Assembly (NCBI GenBank): GCA_015295835.1
Contig: DVEG01000009.1
Coordinates: 1-64,000 of the forward strand
DNA: 64,000 nt
Source of the DNA: Oscillatoriaceae cyanobacterium M7585_C2015_266
GTDB taxonomy: Bacteria; Cyanobacteriota; Cyanobacteriia; Cyanobacteriales; Oscillatoriaceae
Reading direction: 5' to 3'
In this document: positions 34,878 to 44,712 of the stretch, in pieces
Position numbering within the stretch: position 1 is the stretch's first letter
How the letters are laid out: each line of letters begins with the position of its first letter
Notes under the pieces: generated by a model
What the model saw: the letters and a program-made list of their open reading frames with translations, nothing else
What the model was told of the DNA's origin: nothing
Databases searched by the model: none
Program-made: the position numbers and the translations under genes

Positions 34878-36161
34878 TTAAAAAGCGCTGCGTACTCGAT
34901 AGCCAATATCCCGTCGGCAGAAGCAATCTGGAAACTGAATGCAGTCAACGGCTGCGTAGGCACGGGCAAATGCTTCGTCAAATGTAGGAGCAGTGGTGGT
35001 AATGTTTAAGACACGCCCCCCATCCGTCAGTACTAGCCCGTCTTGCAGTTTCGTACCGGCGTGAAATACAATCGCTCCTAAAGCTTCAGCTCGCTCAATG
35101 CCAGCGATCGCATCCCCTTTGCGGTAAGAACCGGGATAGCCCCCTGCAGCCACCACCACAGACGCCGCTACCCCTGGCTGCCAACGCAGCGGTGGCAAGG
35201 AAGCTAGTCGCCGCTGTACGCACGCTAGCATCAAATCTGCTAAAGGCGTTTCCAGCAAAGGCAGAATCACCTGCGTTTCCGGATCGCCAAAGCGACAATT
35301 AAATTCCAGCACTTTAATCTCATTGCTGGGTAAAATCATTAAGCCAGCGTAGAGCACCCCCCGGTAGTCAATCTTCCAAGAACGAAATAGAGTAATAACC
35401 GGCTGGAAAACTTTTTGCAGAATCTGCTCCATCAGCTCTGGTGTTACTAAGGGAGCAGGAGCGTAAGCCCCCATACCACCGGTATTTGGACCAGTATCTC
35501 CCTCACCAACCGCTTTGTGATCTTGCGCCGGCAGTAAAGGTAGTACTGTTTCGCCGTCTATTAGTGCCAAAACTGAAACTTCTTCTCCTGTTAAAAATTC
35601 TTCAATTACAACGCATTCCCCCGCAATACCAAATTTGCCGTTGAAGGATTCTTTAATTGCAGCGATCGCTTCTTCTTCAGTTTTAGCAACCGTCACTCCC
35701 TTACCCGCCGCTAATCCGTCTGCTTTCACTACTATCGGCGCTCCCTGCTTTCTCACATATGCAACCGCTGCATCAAATTCGTCATCTGTAAACACTGCCG
35801 CTGTCGCTGTCGGGATTTTCGCTTCCCGCATTATTCCCTTAGCCCAAGACTTGCTAGCTTCTATCTGCGCCCCGGTTTGTGACGGACCAAATACTGCAAT
35901 CCCATTTTGCTCCAGGTAGTCTACAATCCCCATCGCCAGCGGCAATTCAGGTCCTATGGCCACCAAATCTATGCCCCTTTCCCATACAGCTTCTTTTATC
36001 CCGTCGAAATTATCAACACTCAGGGGCAGGTTTTGGCAACGCTCCATCACCGCTGTGCCCCCATTCCCCGGTGCCACAAATACCTGCTCGACTTGCGGAG
36101 ATTGTAGTAATTTCCAAGCTAGGGCATGTTCCCGCCCCCCATTGCCAATAACCAAAACCTT
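34878..36161 (-). CDS. purD: Phosphoribosylamine--glycine ligase
   Basis: GARS, the second step of purine synthesis: it joins glycine to 5-phosphoribosylamine with ATP. About 427 residues from a GTG start at 36161, which is preceded by AAAGAGGA and begins VKVLVIGNGGREHALAWK, the conserved family N-terminus; an in-frame GTG at 36185 lacks a signal. ATP-grasp blocks visible: APGNGGTA, KADGLAAGKGV, EEFLTGEEVSVLALIDG, QDHKAVGEGDTGPNTGGMGAYAPAP and EFNCRFGDPETQVILPLL. The C-terminus is slightly extended (CRRDIGYRVRSAF). Confidence 0.92.
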   Translation of the reverse strand, partial: KVLVIGNGGREHALAWKLLQSPQVEQVFVAPGNGGTAVMERCQNLPLSVDNFDGIKEAVWERGIDLVAIGPELPLAMGIVDYLEQNGIAVFGPSQTGAQIEASKSWAKGIMREAKIPTATAAVFTDDEFDAAVAYVRKQGAPIVVKADGLAAGKGVTVAKTEEEAIAAIKESFNGKFGIAGECVVIEEFLTGEEVSVLALIDGETVLPLLPAQDHKAVGEGDTGPNTGGMGAYAPAPLVTPELMEQILQKVFQPVITLFRSWKIDYRGVLYAGLMILPSNEIKVLEFNCRFGDPETQVILPLLETPLADLMLACVQRRLASLPPLRWQPGVAASVVVAAGGYPGSYRKGDAIAGIERAEALGAIVFHAGTKLQDGLVLTDGGRVLNITTTAPTFDEAFARAYAAVDCIQFPDCFCRRDIGYRVRSAF

Positions 36162-36396
36162 CACAATATCCTCTTTTACGGCCACTTTCTTTTATACCCG
36201 CCTGCCGCGCAGGCAAGTTTCTTTTATCATCCTATGTTATTCCCGCCCAGTTTTTCGCAGGCTAGTGCCACTCCCTCCCCTTTATCTTTTTTTCTTGATT
36301 ATCTTATCTATTTTTTAACACCTATCTGTATATTATAGCATTGAATCTACAGGTTGTCAACAGGAGCAAAAATATCACCTCAAGGGAAGTCTTAAA

Positions 36397-36745
36397 TCAA
36401 CTCCAAATCTCTGTTAAATCCAAGCTCAACCCCGGTAAAACATCTTCCCCAGAAATAGCTGGATTTTCCAGCACTTCTACTTCTTGTTTACTGACTCTGT
36501 AAATCTCTACTTTTTTATTTTTACTGTCAATCAACCATCCTATGCACACTCCATTATCAAGATATTCCTTTATTTTATCTCGCAGCCGTTGCATATTATC
36601 ATTTTTAGAACGTAATTATACTACAAAATCTGGACATAAAGGGAGAAAAATTTATCGCAGCTCTGGCTCGCTTGCCACTTATCTAAACGCCACCAGCATC
36701 AGGAGAGCGAATGCTTCCATTGGGAAGTTGAAAGTTGAATAATTG
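36397..36745 (-). pseudogene. Uma2-family (DUF820) remnant
   Basis: The C-terminal 65 residues (MQRLRDKIKEYLDNGVCIGWLID...VEIYRV...EDVLPGLSLDL) are a clear Uma2 end. Upstream, the minus strand still reads LPNGSIRSPDA and LCPDFVV but with stop codons and frame changes between them. The gene is dead, and decay differs from the copy at 3015-3608. Confidence 0.75.
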
Positions 36746-36815
36746 AAAACAATACCATTATTTCTCTGTCGTTTCCACAGCCAAAGTTTACCTTCAATTG
36801 CGGCATGACAATTAA

Positions 36816-37055
36816 CTATACTGTTGCAGTACGTTCTAATTGTAACTCTCGGTTTGCTAAAGCTAATTGCACGGCTCGTGAGTTATAGAAAAGACAATGT
36901 TGGTAGGAATAAACTGCAATTGTTTGTAGTTGGCTTGTGCCATTTTCATAAAAACGATAAGCTAACAGTAAACCATCACTATTATTTATGGAAATAAAAG
37001 CACAGCTTTTGAATCGAAAATTGATCGCACTAGCAAATAGCCTGCCCCAATTCAA
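36816..37055 (-). pseudogene. Short uncharacterised ORF, possibly a gene fragment
   Basis: 79 codons directly upstream of the Uma2 remnant and 3 bases after the photolyase stop. It has no ribosome binding site and no recognised family. The protein (NWGRLFASAINFRFKSCAF...YSYQHCLFYNSRAVQLALANRE) has ordinary composition, so it may be the tail of a lost coding region. Confidence 0.3.
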
Positions 37056-37058
37056 ACC

Positions 37059-38495
37059 TTAACTTTCAAAAAATTTCTGCTGCTGATACAACTCCTTAAA
37101 ATAGCGCTGCTGCTGATTATGCTCAACAATAGGCGCTGGATAGCCAAGACGTTGACGCTCTAACGGCAAAATTTTTCCACTCAAAAGCGCTTTTGTTTCC
37201 ACCCCTGCCAATTCCGGAAGCCACCGCCGAATATATTCCCCCTTCGGATCGAACTTTTCAGCTTGCGTCGCCGGGTTGAAAATCCGTAGCGGTTTAGCAT
37301 CCATGCCACTCGACGCACTCCACTGCCAACCGCCATTATTTGCCGACAAATCCCCGTCAATTAACTTTTGCATAAAATATTTTTCCCCCCACTGCCAATT
37401 AATAATTAAATCTTTAGTCAGAAAACTGGCGACAATCATGCGACAGCGATTGTGCATCCAACCGGTTTGATTCATCTGGCGCATAGCAGCATCGACAATT
37501 GGATAACCAGTTTTACCTTCACACCAAGCTTGAAAATAATCTTCCCGATTCTGCCAGGGAAAATTTTTAAATGGCTGGCGGTAAGCACCTGCTGCTAATT
37601 CCGGAAAGTGATACATCGCGTGCTGGTAAAACTCTCGCCACGCCAATTCTTGCTGCCAAGTTTGTACACTAGCTCGCGCTTCCTCGTTACCGCTCTTTTC
37701 TAATGCATTAACACTCGCCGCCCAAACGGTGCGAATCCCCACTGCACCAAATTTTAGGGCGGCACTCAGCCCAGAGGTTCCGTCTTTCGCCGGCAAGTTT
37801 CGCTCCTGTTTGTACTCGTAAATTGCTGAGCTGCAAAACTCCTGTAATTTTTTTAGTGCCGCCGTTTCCCCCGGTTGCAACACTAGGGGATTATCCCATG
37901 CAAACCCCAAATCTTTGGCTGTGGGCAAGTCACCTGCACCTGCGGCAAGCGCCGCTTCTAATTCTTTTTCTGTTAGCCCCTCTACGCTCTGTAGGGCTTC
38001 TACGGGTTGGGGCTTTGGTTTGCTATTCCAGTTTTTCCAGAAGGGAGTATAGACGGTGTAGGGCTGTTTGCTGCCGGCGTAAATCTCTTCGGGAGAGTGT
38101 AGAAGTTGATCCCAAAATTGGCGCGCAGCGATGCCTTTTTGTTTGAGGGCGTCGCTTACTAAGCTATCGCGTTTACGTGAATAGGGTTCTACATCTAAAT
38201 TCCAGTAAACTGCCTTAGCGTTTAGTGCTGCCGCCAGTGCCGGAATCCCCCGGCTCGGTTCATCTTTAAGAATTAACAACCTTGTGCCTGCTTGCGCATA
38301 CCGCAACGCTAGCTCCTGTAAGCAGCCTATCATATATGTAACTCTGGCAGGTGCTGTGTCTTCTTGCTTGAGTAAATTGCTATCAAAGCAAAAAACCCCC
38401 ACCACCTTAGGGCTGACACGTCTTGCCTCGGCAAGCCCCACATTATCCACAATCCGCAAGTCGCGTCGATGCCAGAATAATATTAATTCAGACAT
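37059..38495 (-). CDS. phr: Deoxyribodipyrimidine photolyase
   Basis: 478 residues. It repairs UV-induced cyclobutane pyrimidine dimers using light. The N-terminal alpha/beta antenna domain starts LILFWHRRDLRIVDNVGL. The FAD domain contains TSGLSAALKFGAVGIRTVW, WQQELAWREFYQH, the helix GYPIVDAAMRQMNQTGWMHNRCRM and SANNGGWQWSASSGMDAKP. These are hallmarks of class I CPD photolyases with a deazaflavin or folate antenna. It overlaps the Nudix gene by 8 bases on the same strand, so it is part of the folK-HMA-Nudix-phr group. Confidence 0.92.
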   Translation of the reverse strand: MSELILFWHRRDLRIVDNVGLAEARRVSPKVVGVFCFDSNLLKQEDTAPARVTYMIGCLQELALRYAQAGTRLLILKDEPSRGIPALAAALNAKAVYWNLDVEPYSRKRDSLVSDALKQKGIAARQFWDQLLHSPEEIYAGSKQPYTVYTPFWKNWNSKPKPQPVEALQSVEGLTEKELEAALAAGAGDLPTAKDLGFAWDNPLVLQPGETAALKKLQEFCSSAIYEYKQERNLPAKDGTSGLSAALKFGAVGIRTVWAASVNALEKSGNEEARASVQTWQQELAWREFYQHAMYHFPELAAGAYRQPFKNFPWQNREDYFQAWCEGKTGYPIVDAAMRQMNQTGWMHNRCRMIVASFLTKDLIINWQWGEKYFMQKLIDGDLSANNGGWQWSASSGMDAKPLRIFNPATQAEKFDPKGEYIRRWLPELAGVETKALLSGKILPLERQRLGYPAPIVEHNQQQRYFKELYQQQKFFES

Positions 38496-39048
38496 TGATT
38501 TCAGTTAAAAATGGTCTCGCTAAAAAAAAGCTAGAAATCGATTTTGCATCTACTGGTTCCCCAGCTAGAATTGCTTTCTCTAATTCTGGCGGCGAAAATA
38601 AAACTGTTTCTATATCTTCGTCATCATCTTGACTGGGAGGCATTTCTAGCTTTTCTAAATCTAAGGCTAGGAAAGCATATATTATTTCGTCGGAATAACC
38701 AGGAGCAAGGAAAAATTCTCCTAATTTTTGCCAGCGGTGAGCTCTATAGCCTGTTTCCTCTTCAATCTCTCGCTTTATTGTTTCAGCTGGATCTTCATTA
38801 GGCTCGATAGTGCCGGCGGGAAATTCTAAAATACGCCCCTGCGCCGCAAAGCGATATTGTCGCAGTAGTATCAGTTTGCCTTCTGGAGTTACGGGAATGG
38901 CAAGCGCCCCGCCGGGATGGCGGATGCATTCCCAATCGCCTTCAGCACCGTTGGGCAGTTTGAGGCGGCTGACTTCAAATCCGAATTTGCGCCCTTGGTA
39001 TGTCAGACGCCGTTTGAGAATTTTGGCTGGTTCTTTACCTAGTGGCAT
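38488..39048 (-). CDS. Nudix hydrolase (ADP-ribose pyrophosphatase type)
   Basis: 186 residues with a complete Nudix box, G79-x5-E-x7-REIEEETGY (GTIEPNEDPAETIKREIEEETGY spans 79-101). The preceding PGGALAIPV and LLRQYRFAAQGRILEFPAG are typical of ADP-ribose or nucleoside-diphosphate-sugar pyrophosphatases (NudF-like). It hydrolyses a nucleoside diphosphate linked to another moiety; the exact substrate is not readable. It overlaps phr by 8 bases, implying coupled translation with the photolyase. Confidence 0.87.
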   Translation of the reverse strand: MPLGKEPAKILKRRLTYQGRKFGFEVSRLKLPNGAEGDWECIRHPGGALAIPVTPEGKLILLRQYRFAAQGRILEFPAGTIEPNEDPAETIKREIEEETGYRAHRWQKLGEFFLAPGYSDEIIYAFLALDLEKLEMPPSQDDDEDIETVLFSPPELEKAILAGEPVDAKSISSFFLARPFLTEINV

Positions 39049-39111
39049 ATTTTTTTAGATTTTATCCTGTTAGGGTTGAGTCACCAAACTCAACCCAAGC
39101 AAGAGCTTTTA

Positions 39112-39306
39112 TTATTCTACAGTGTGACCTGTATCGATGATCGCTTGTTTTAAGGAAGCTTCCGAAGCTTGGGATTCTAAGGTTACTGTTTTGCTTGGTA
39201 AATCTATGGTGACGTTGGCATTAGCATCAACTGTTTTGATGGCTTTGGTGACGGTTTCTACACAGCCAGAGCAAACCATCGACGGGACTTTAAATTGTAA
39301 GACCAT
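39112..39306 (-). CDS. Heavy-metal-associated (HMA) copper chaperone
   Basis: 64 residues forming a single ferredoxin-like HMA domain. The metal site is MVCSGC (Cys12 and Cys15), followed by VTKAIKTVDANANVTIDLPSKTVTL. It matches Atx1/CopZ-type chaperones, which in cyanobacteria pass Cu(I) to the P-type ATPases that load plastocyanin and cytochrome oxidase. No copper ATPase is nearby. Confidence 0.88.
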   Translation of the reverse strand: MVLQFKVPSMVCSGCVETVTKAIKTVDANANVTIDLPSKTVTLESQASEASLKQAIIDTGHTVE

Positions 39307-39361
39307 AGTTTTAAAAAAGTAAGTGTACGCATTTAATTTTCTATTTTAATGTTGTTGTTGG

Positions 39362-39853
39362 CTAGTCTCTTTCTAACCGCCGCACTCCAGTAGAGTCTAA
39401 ATTTTGGGCAAGAATTGCGATCGCAATCCCCGTCACTGGTTCGATCCAATCTGGGGCAATCTCTGCTAATGGCACTAGCACGAACGCTCTTTCTCGCATA
39501 CGCGGGTGCGGTATTTTTAGCTTTGGTGTATCCAAAATCAAATTGTCAAATAATAGCAAATCTAGATCAAGAGTTCGCGCCCCCCAGCGTTCTTTTCTGA
39601 CTCGCCCAAATTGTGTTTCAACTGCCAAAATGGTTTGTAAAAGTTGCTGCGGTGTCATTTCTACTTGTAACAATGCGCAACCATTGATATAATCTGGCTG
39701 CGGCGGTCCTACTGGTGCTGTTTGATACCAATGAGAGCGAGATAAAATTGTGATACCTGGAGTTTTGTCTAAAATTTTCAGAGCATTTTCTAGAATAGTG
39801 CGGGAGTCTCCTAGATTGCTGCCCAGCGCTAATGCAGCTCGTGCTAATTTCAT
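39362..39853 (-). CDS. folK: 2-amino-4-hydroxy-6-hydroxymethyldihydropteridine diphosphokinase
   Basis: HPPK, folate biosynthesis: transfers pyrophosphate from ATP to 6-hydroxymethyl-dihydropterin. 163 residues, the normal length. Visible motifs: ALGSNLGDSRTILENAL, the pterin loop SHWYQTAPVGPPQPDYINGCALLQ, and the signature RWGARTLDLDLLLFD with the Mg-binding aspartates, then IPHPRMRERAFVLVPLAEIAP. First gene of the minus-strand group folK-HMA-Nudix-phr. Confidence 0.92.
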   Translation of the reverse strand: MKLARAALALGSNLGDSRTILENALKILDKTPGITILSRSHWYQTAPVGPPQPDYINGCALLQVEMTPQQLLQTILAVETQFGRVRKERWGARTLDLDLLLFDNLILDTPKLKIPHPRMRERAFVLVPLAEIAPDWIEPVTGIAIAILAQNLDSTGVRRLERD

Positions 39854-40195
39854 ATTTATTTTGTTTTATTTTCTTCGCTTATTTACAATTTACTTAAAAG
39901 ATGCTCTCTTTTGTCTTCGGTAATAAGTTGTAATTTTGGCTAGATTTTTATTATAGCATGGCTCGTCGAGGCGAGCGCTATGATAGTTTTTCAAAAAATG
40001 GCATAAAAATATTAGAAATGCATGAAAGAGACAGGAGATTTAGTAATTTTAAATAAAATAGGGGTGGGGAGGGAACGGAAAAAGTGAATAAATCAATGTG
40101 GGGAAATATAAAAAAAATATTATAAATAGCCGGAGGGGAATACACAGACATGAGGCTAGATACAATGGTAAATAAAAGAGCGATCGCATGTACCC
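39854..40195. other. Intergenic region between folK and the pseudokinase
   Basis: A divergent promoter region. It contains a nested inverted repeat at 39953-39981 (ATAGC..GCTCG..CGAGC..GCTAT) that could form a cruciform or an operator, and a purine-rich stretch before the plus-strand gene. No ORF of interest was seen. Confidence 0.45.
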
Positions 40196-42088
40196 ATGAG
40201 TCTGTGCATCAATCCCTTCTGCCCGAACCCCAAAAACCCGGATAACCTGCTATTCTGCCCTGCCTGCGGTTCGGAATTGCTATTGGAAGGGCGCTATCGC
40301 GTAAGGCGCCAGATTGGGGAAGGAGTTTTTAATAAAACTTATGAAGTAAGCGAGCAAAACACTGCAAAAGTTCTGAAAGTTCTGACAAACAACATTCCTG
40401 AGCATGTAGAGTTTTTCACTCGCCAAGCCTTAATACTTAGTAAATTCAATCATTCAGGAATTCCAAAAGTAGAACCAGAAGGCTACTTTACAGTATTTCC
40501 CAAAAATAGCAATTTTCCGCTGCACTGCTTAGTGATGGAACGTATAGAGGGAATAGATTTAGAAACATATATCAAACAGCGGGGCGAGCGCCCGATACCT
40601 CAAAAATTAGCAATAGAATGGTTAAGGCAATTAATAAATATCTTACAGGAAGCCTATAGCCAGGAATTTTTTTATTGGAATATAGTACCATCGAAAATTG
40701 CCGTCAAACCCGACGGCAATTTGGCTCTGATTGACTTTCGCAGCGATTTTGAGATTGCCAACAATAATCACTCTCCCTCAACAGGCAGCAACTGGAGAGC
40801 AAGGGCGCAATCAGATTTTTCGGCTGTGGGCAGCACATTTGTCTTTTTACTAACCGGCAAAAACAGTATAGAATTAGCATCTTGGCGCGCCAGCGCCAGT
40901 CACATCTCACCCCTGCTATTAGACTTTATCGACGAGCTGATACAATTCCCTGCGCAGCCTAGTCGCGCCAGCGCCGAGAAAATTTTACAGCGCCTGGCAG
41001 AAATTGAGGCAGCTTTGTATTTTCCAAAGCTAGAAACGTTGCCAGCAGGAAGTGAGAAATTACCATTATCTTGTGCTCTACAAAACGCAAAGGCAGAAGT
41101 GGCAGCGATCATTTCGCCGCATCCTTCAGCTGTCAAGCCCGCAATTGATTTACAGGTAGACGCAAAGGCACAGCAAGGGCTGACACCGGAAGAATGGGCG
41201 CAAAAAATAAATCTCTGCAATACTATTAAGGCTCATTCTAATATAATTTATTCCGTGGCAATTAGCCCAGATGGGCAGACTATTGTCAGCGGCAGTCGGG
41301 ATTATACAATTAAGGTGTGGCACCTTGTTTCAGGCAAATGTATCCACACTTTTAAAGGTCACTTGGGGTGGGTTCATTCTGTGGCGCTCGCTCCAGACTC
41401 ACAAGTGATAGTAAGCGGCAGCGATGACAATACTATAAAAATATGGAGTTTAAACTCCGGGCAGTTGCTGCGCACTCTCAAAGGGCATTCCGATTGGGTA
41501 AAATCAGTAGCGCTCGCTCCTGATGGCGAAACTATCGTAAGTGGTAGTTATGACGGCACCATCAAAGTCTGGAGCTTGAATTCTGGGCAGCTACTGCGTA
41601 CCCTCAACGGGCATTGCGGGCGCATTAATTGTATAGCGATCGCACCCAATGGCCAAATTCTTGTCAGTGGCGCCGAAGATAAAACCCTCAACATCTGGAA
41701 TCTCAAATCCGGTGAGCGCCTTCGTACCCTCAAAGGGCATTCAGACAGTATTGTTTCTATTGCCATCGCTACCAACGGCAAAACTTTAGTTAGCGCCAGC
41801 TATGATAACACACTAAAAGTCTGGAACCTGCAAACAGGTGAAGTTACAAGCACCCTGAAACGACATTCTCACTGGATTAATTGTGTAGCAATTGCCTCCG
41901 ACAGCCGTACTGCCATCAGTGCTAGTGCTGATAAAACTCTTAAAGTCTGGAACCTTGACACTGGACGTTGTTTGCGCTCGCTCAAAGGACATTCTAACTC
42001 TGTTTTTTCTGTCGCCATCAGCCCAGACGATTTAACAGTCGTCAGCGGCGGTTATGACGGCACCCTCAAAGTTTGGCAGATTCAATAA
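40196..42088 (+). CDS. WD40-repeat protein with pseudokinase domain
   Basis: 630 residues built like the active kinases of this window: zinc ribbon (CINPFCP...CPACG), kinase fold, then seven WD40 blades (about 345-630, e.g. SRDYTIKVWHL, SYDGTIKVWSL). The glycine loop (GEGVFNKTYEV) and Lys61 remain. The catalytic loop HRD is YWN (160-162, FFYWNIVPSKI), DFG is DFR (180-182), and the helix-C Glu position reads RQALIL. The domain should not transfer phosphate. Unlike the kinase at 3593 there is no transmembrane segment. Probable role: a scaffold or allosteric partner of an active kinase. Confidence 0.87.
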   Translation: MSLCINPFCPNPKNPDNLLFCPACGSELLLEGRYRVRRQIGEGVFNKTYEVSEQNTAKVLKVLTNNIPEHVEFFTRQALILSKFNHSGIPKVEPEGYFTVFPKNSNFPLHCLVMERIEGIDLETYIKQRGERPIPQKLAIEWLRQLINILQEAYSQEFFYWNIVPSKIAVKPDGNLALIDFRSDFEIANNNHSPSTGSNWRARAQSDFSAVGSTFVFLLTGKNSIELASWRASASHISPLLLDFIDELIQFPAQPSRASAEKILQRLAEIEAALYFPKLETLPAGSEKLPLSCALQNAKAEVAAIISPHPSAVKPAIDLQVDAKAQQGLTPEEWAQKINLCNTIKAHSNIIYSVAISPDGQTIVSGSRDYTIKVWHLVSGKCIHTFKGHLGWVHSVALAPDSQVIVSGSDDNTIKIWSLNSGQLLRTLKGHSDWVKSVALAPDGETIVSGSYDGTIKVWSLNSGQLLRTLNGHCGRINCIAIAPNGQILVSGAEDKTLNIWNLKSGERLRTLKGHSDSIVSIAIATNGKTLVSASYDNTLKVWNLQTGEVTSTLKRHSHWINCVAIASDSRTAISASADKTLKVWNLDTGRCLRSLKGHSNSVFSVAISPDDLTVVSGGYDGTLKVWQIQ

Positions 42089-42300
42089 AAATATCGGTGT
42101 CGGTACTTCACCTAAATCAATCTTCGGTAAAATTACTCAGTGATTAGCGATTCTCACTGAATTCCCAGCTAAGTAAAAGTAAAAATTAAAGTCTCAAGGG
42201 GAAACTTATTACCTAGGTTAGATTTCCTAGTGGAAGCATCTAATATCCCATCATGTCCGACATTGCTATTACAAATTTGCAATAGAGCCAAGTAAATAAA

Positions 42301-43476
42301 ATGTCACATCGTCCTATTTACCTCGACAATCACGCCACCACTCCAGTAGACGAGCGGGTGCTAGCCGCGATGCTGCCCTACTTTAGTGAACATTTCGGTA
42401 ATGCCGCCAGCATCAATCACTACTACGGCTGGGAAGCCGAAGCGGGCATTAAAAAAGCAAGACAGATTATAGCAGAATCTATTAACGCCATACCAGAAGA
42501 AATAATTTTTACCAGCGGTGCCACGGAAGCCAATAACCTAGCAATCAAAGGCGTTGCAGAAGCGTACTTCAGCAAAGGGCGTCACATCATCACAGTTCAA
42601 ACCGAACACAACGCCGTTCTTGCCCCGTGTCGGTACTTACAATCTCTGGGGTTTGAAGTAACATTCCTGCCAGTACAGCCAGACGGGCTAATTGACTTAA
42701 AACAACTTGAGCAAGCCTTCCGCCCAGATACGATTTTAGTATCAGTAATGGCAGCCAATAACGAAATCGGTGTCATACAGCCTTTAGCAGAAATTGGGGC
42801 AATGTGCCGGGAACGCTCTGTTTTATTGCACAGCGATTGCGCGCAAGCATTTGGAAAAATACACTTAGACGTAAAGGCGATGAATATCGACCTAATGTCC
42901 CTGACTGCACATAAGATTTATGGCCCCAAGGGGATCGGTGCCCTCTATGTTCGGCGGCGCAATCCAAGAGTGCAACTCAGCCCTCAAATTCACGGCGGCT
43001 CTCAGGAGTGGGGAAGGCGAGCGGGAACTTTGTTTACTCCGCAAATTGTCGGCTTTGGTAAAGCTGTAGAGCTGGCAGTTACGGAACTGGAGACAGAGGG
43101 GCAACGCATCGCACAGCTCAAGCAAAGATTGTGGGAAAAGTTGAGTCAGTTGCAGGGTATTTATCTCAATGGCCATCCAATTAAGCGCCTACCCTGTAAC
43201 CTTAATATTAGTGTGGAAGGGGTAGATGGCCAAGCGCTCCACTTGGGCTTGCAACCTGTGGTAGCAGTGTCTTCGGGATCGGCTTGCAGTACTGCTAAGA
43301 CGACGCCTTCCCATGTGCTGACTGCTTTGGGACTTCCTGAAAACCTTGCCTATGCCTCGATCAGGTTTGGAATTGGGCGATATAATACCCAGGAAGAAAT
43401 TGACAAAGTGGCTGAACACGTAATTGCTACTATACAAGCTTTACGCCAAGCTCAAATACCAATAAAAACTCGGTAA
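42301..43476 (+). CDS. Cysteine desulfurase (NifS/IscS family)
   Basis: 391 residues. PLP enzyme converting cysteine to alanine and passing persulfide sulfur to Fe-S cluster, thiamine or tRNA pathways. The N-terminus PIYLDNHATTPVDERVL, the PLP lysine in SLTAHKIYGPKGIGALY and the active Cys loop SSGSACSTAKTTPSHVLTALGL are all intact. The long active-site loop is that of group I (IscS/NifS) rather than SufS. No iscU or nif genes adjoin it, so it is a stand-alone supplier. Confidence 0.9.
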   Translation: MSHRPIYLDNHATTPVDERVLAAMLPYFSEHFGNAASINHYYGWEAEAGIKKARQIIAESINAIPEEIIFTSGATEANNLAIKGVAEAYFSKGRHIITVQTEHNAVLAPCRYLQSLGFEVTFLPVQPDGLIDLKQLEQAFRPDTILVSVMAANNEIGVIQPLAEIGAMCRERSVLLHSDCAQAFGKIHLDVKAMNIDLMSLTAHKIYGPKGIGALYVRRRNPRVQLSPQIHGGSQEWGRRAGTLFTPQIVGFGKAVELAVTELETEGQRIAQLKQRLWEKLSQLQGIYLNGHPIKRLPCNLNISVEGVDGQALHLGLQPVVAVSSGSACSTAKTTPSHVLTALGLPENLAYASIRFGIGRYNTQEEIDKVAEHVIATIQALRQAQIPIKTR

Positions 43477-43524
43477 ATCGGTGAACAGCTCTTTGCCCGC
43501 TTCGGTGTTGTGTTGTATAATCTT

Positions 43525-44712
43525 TTACCAGTTCGTGACAGCACGCTCCTCGACGACTCTTTGGTAGACGCTTTCTGTCTGCTTGGCAATTTTTACCCAG
43601 CTAAAGCGCTGCTCTAAATCTTTGTAGGCGTTTTCAACTAGAAACTGCGCTAAATCGGGATTTTTTAAAACCTGCAGAATTCCCCATGCCAAAGAATCGG
43701 GATTGTTGGTATAAGTGGTGATGCCGGTTTGGCCATGCTTGACTACCTCTGGAAATCCCCCCGTATCGGAAACGACTACGGGCACGCGGGCGGCGAAACT
43801 TTCAAGGGCCACGATTCCAAACGGTTCATACAAGCTGGGAAAAACGGCACAATTGGCGATCGCCTGGAATTTATTAAGATCTTCATCTGACATGAAGCCG
43901 GTGAAAAAACACTTGTGCCAAATTCCATTATCCCAAGCTTGCTTTTTGTAATCGTCTGCATTCCCTCCACCTATGAGCACGAATTTCACCGCTCCTCCCA
44001 TTTCCCTAATCACTTTCAAAGCAGCATTGAGCATCACTGATACCCCCTTCTCATAGGTCATCCTACCTACGTAGTAGACTATTTTTTCGCTGTCGTCCGC
44101 AAAGCGACGGCGAAAATTCCAAGCATCAAATTCGTGCCAACGCAGTTTTTTCTCCGCTCTGATGCCATTGTAAATTTCGTCCATTTTGTCCCACGGTACT
44201 TGCAACACCCGCTCTACCTCCCGCCGCATGTAGTTGCTGCAAACAATTACTCGCCATGAGTTGTGAACTAAGTCTTTTTCTTTACCGCTGATATACCACT
44301 GTTCCCAGGTATGCAGCCCGTTGTGACGACCATGTTCTGTAGCGTGAATTGTGGCAATTAGCGGAATCTTAAAGTGGTGCTTGAGGGCGATCGCTGCATC
44401 CCCCACTAACCAATCGTGAGCGTGAATTATATCAAAACTACCTTCCTCTAATATCAGCTTGCCCCCATGGTGCCCCATGCTCTTATTCATATTCGCCACC
44501 CAATCAAAAAAACTGAAGCTGTGCGGCACCGGCACCCTATGTACATGTACTCCTTCTACTACCTCGTAAAGCGGCGCACGTCCAAATTCTGTCGTCAACA
44601 AGTGAACCTCATGCCCTAGCTTGACTATCTCCGGATATAACTCCGCTACATGGCGCGCAATGCCACCCACAATTTTTGGGGGAAATTCCCAGCTTAATAC
44701 CAATATTTTCAT
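43525..44712 (-). CDS. GT4-family glycosyltransferase
   Basis: 395 residues from the ATG at 44712 (GGAGAG upstream). GT-B fold: an N-terminal half starting MKILVLSWEFPPKIVGGIARHVAEL with FDIIHAHDWLVGDAAIAL, and a C-terminal half with VVYYVGRMTYEKGV-like nucleotide-sugar binding and the E-x7-E motif SLYEPFGIVALESFAA. It resembles glycogen-synthase-like and sucrose-type family 4 enzymes. The acceptor cannot be named. Next to a DUF2079 membrane protein on the same strand. Confidence 0.83.
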   Translation of the reverse strand: MKILVLSWEFPPKIVGGIARHVAELYPEIVKLGHEVHLLTTEFGRAPLYEVVEGVHVHRVPVPHSFSFFDWVANMNKSMGHHGGKLILEEGSFDIIHAHDWLVGDAAIALKHHFKIPLIATIHATEHGRHNGLHTWEQWYISGKEKDLVHNSWRVIVCSNYMRREVERVLQVPWDKMDEIYNGIRAEKKLRWHEFDAWNFRRRFADDSEKIVYYVGRMTYEKGVSVMLNAALKVIREMGGAVKFVLIGGGNADDYKKQAWDNGIWHKCFFTGFMSDEDLNKFQAIANCAVFPSLYEPFGIVALESFAARVPVVVSDTGGFPEVVKHGQTGITTYTNNPDSLAWGILQVLKNPDLAQFLVENAYKDLEQRFSWVKIAKQTESVYQRVVEERAVTNW

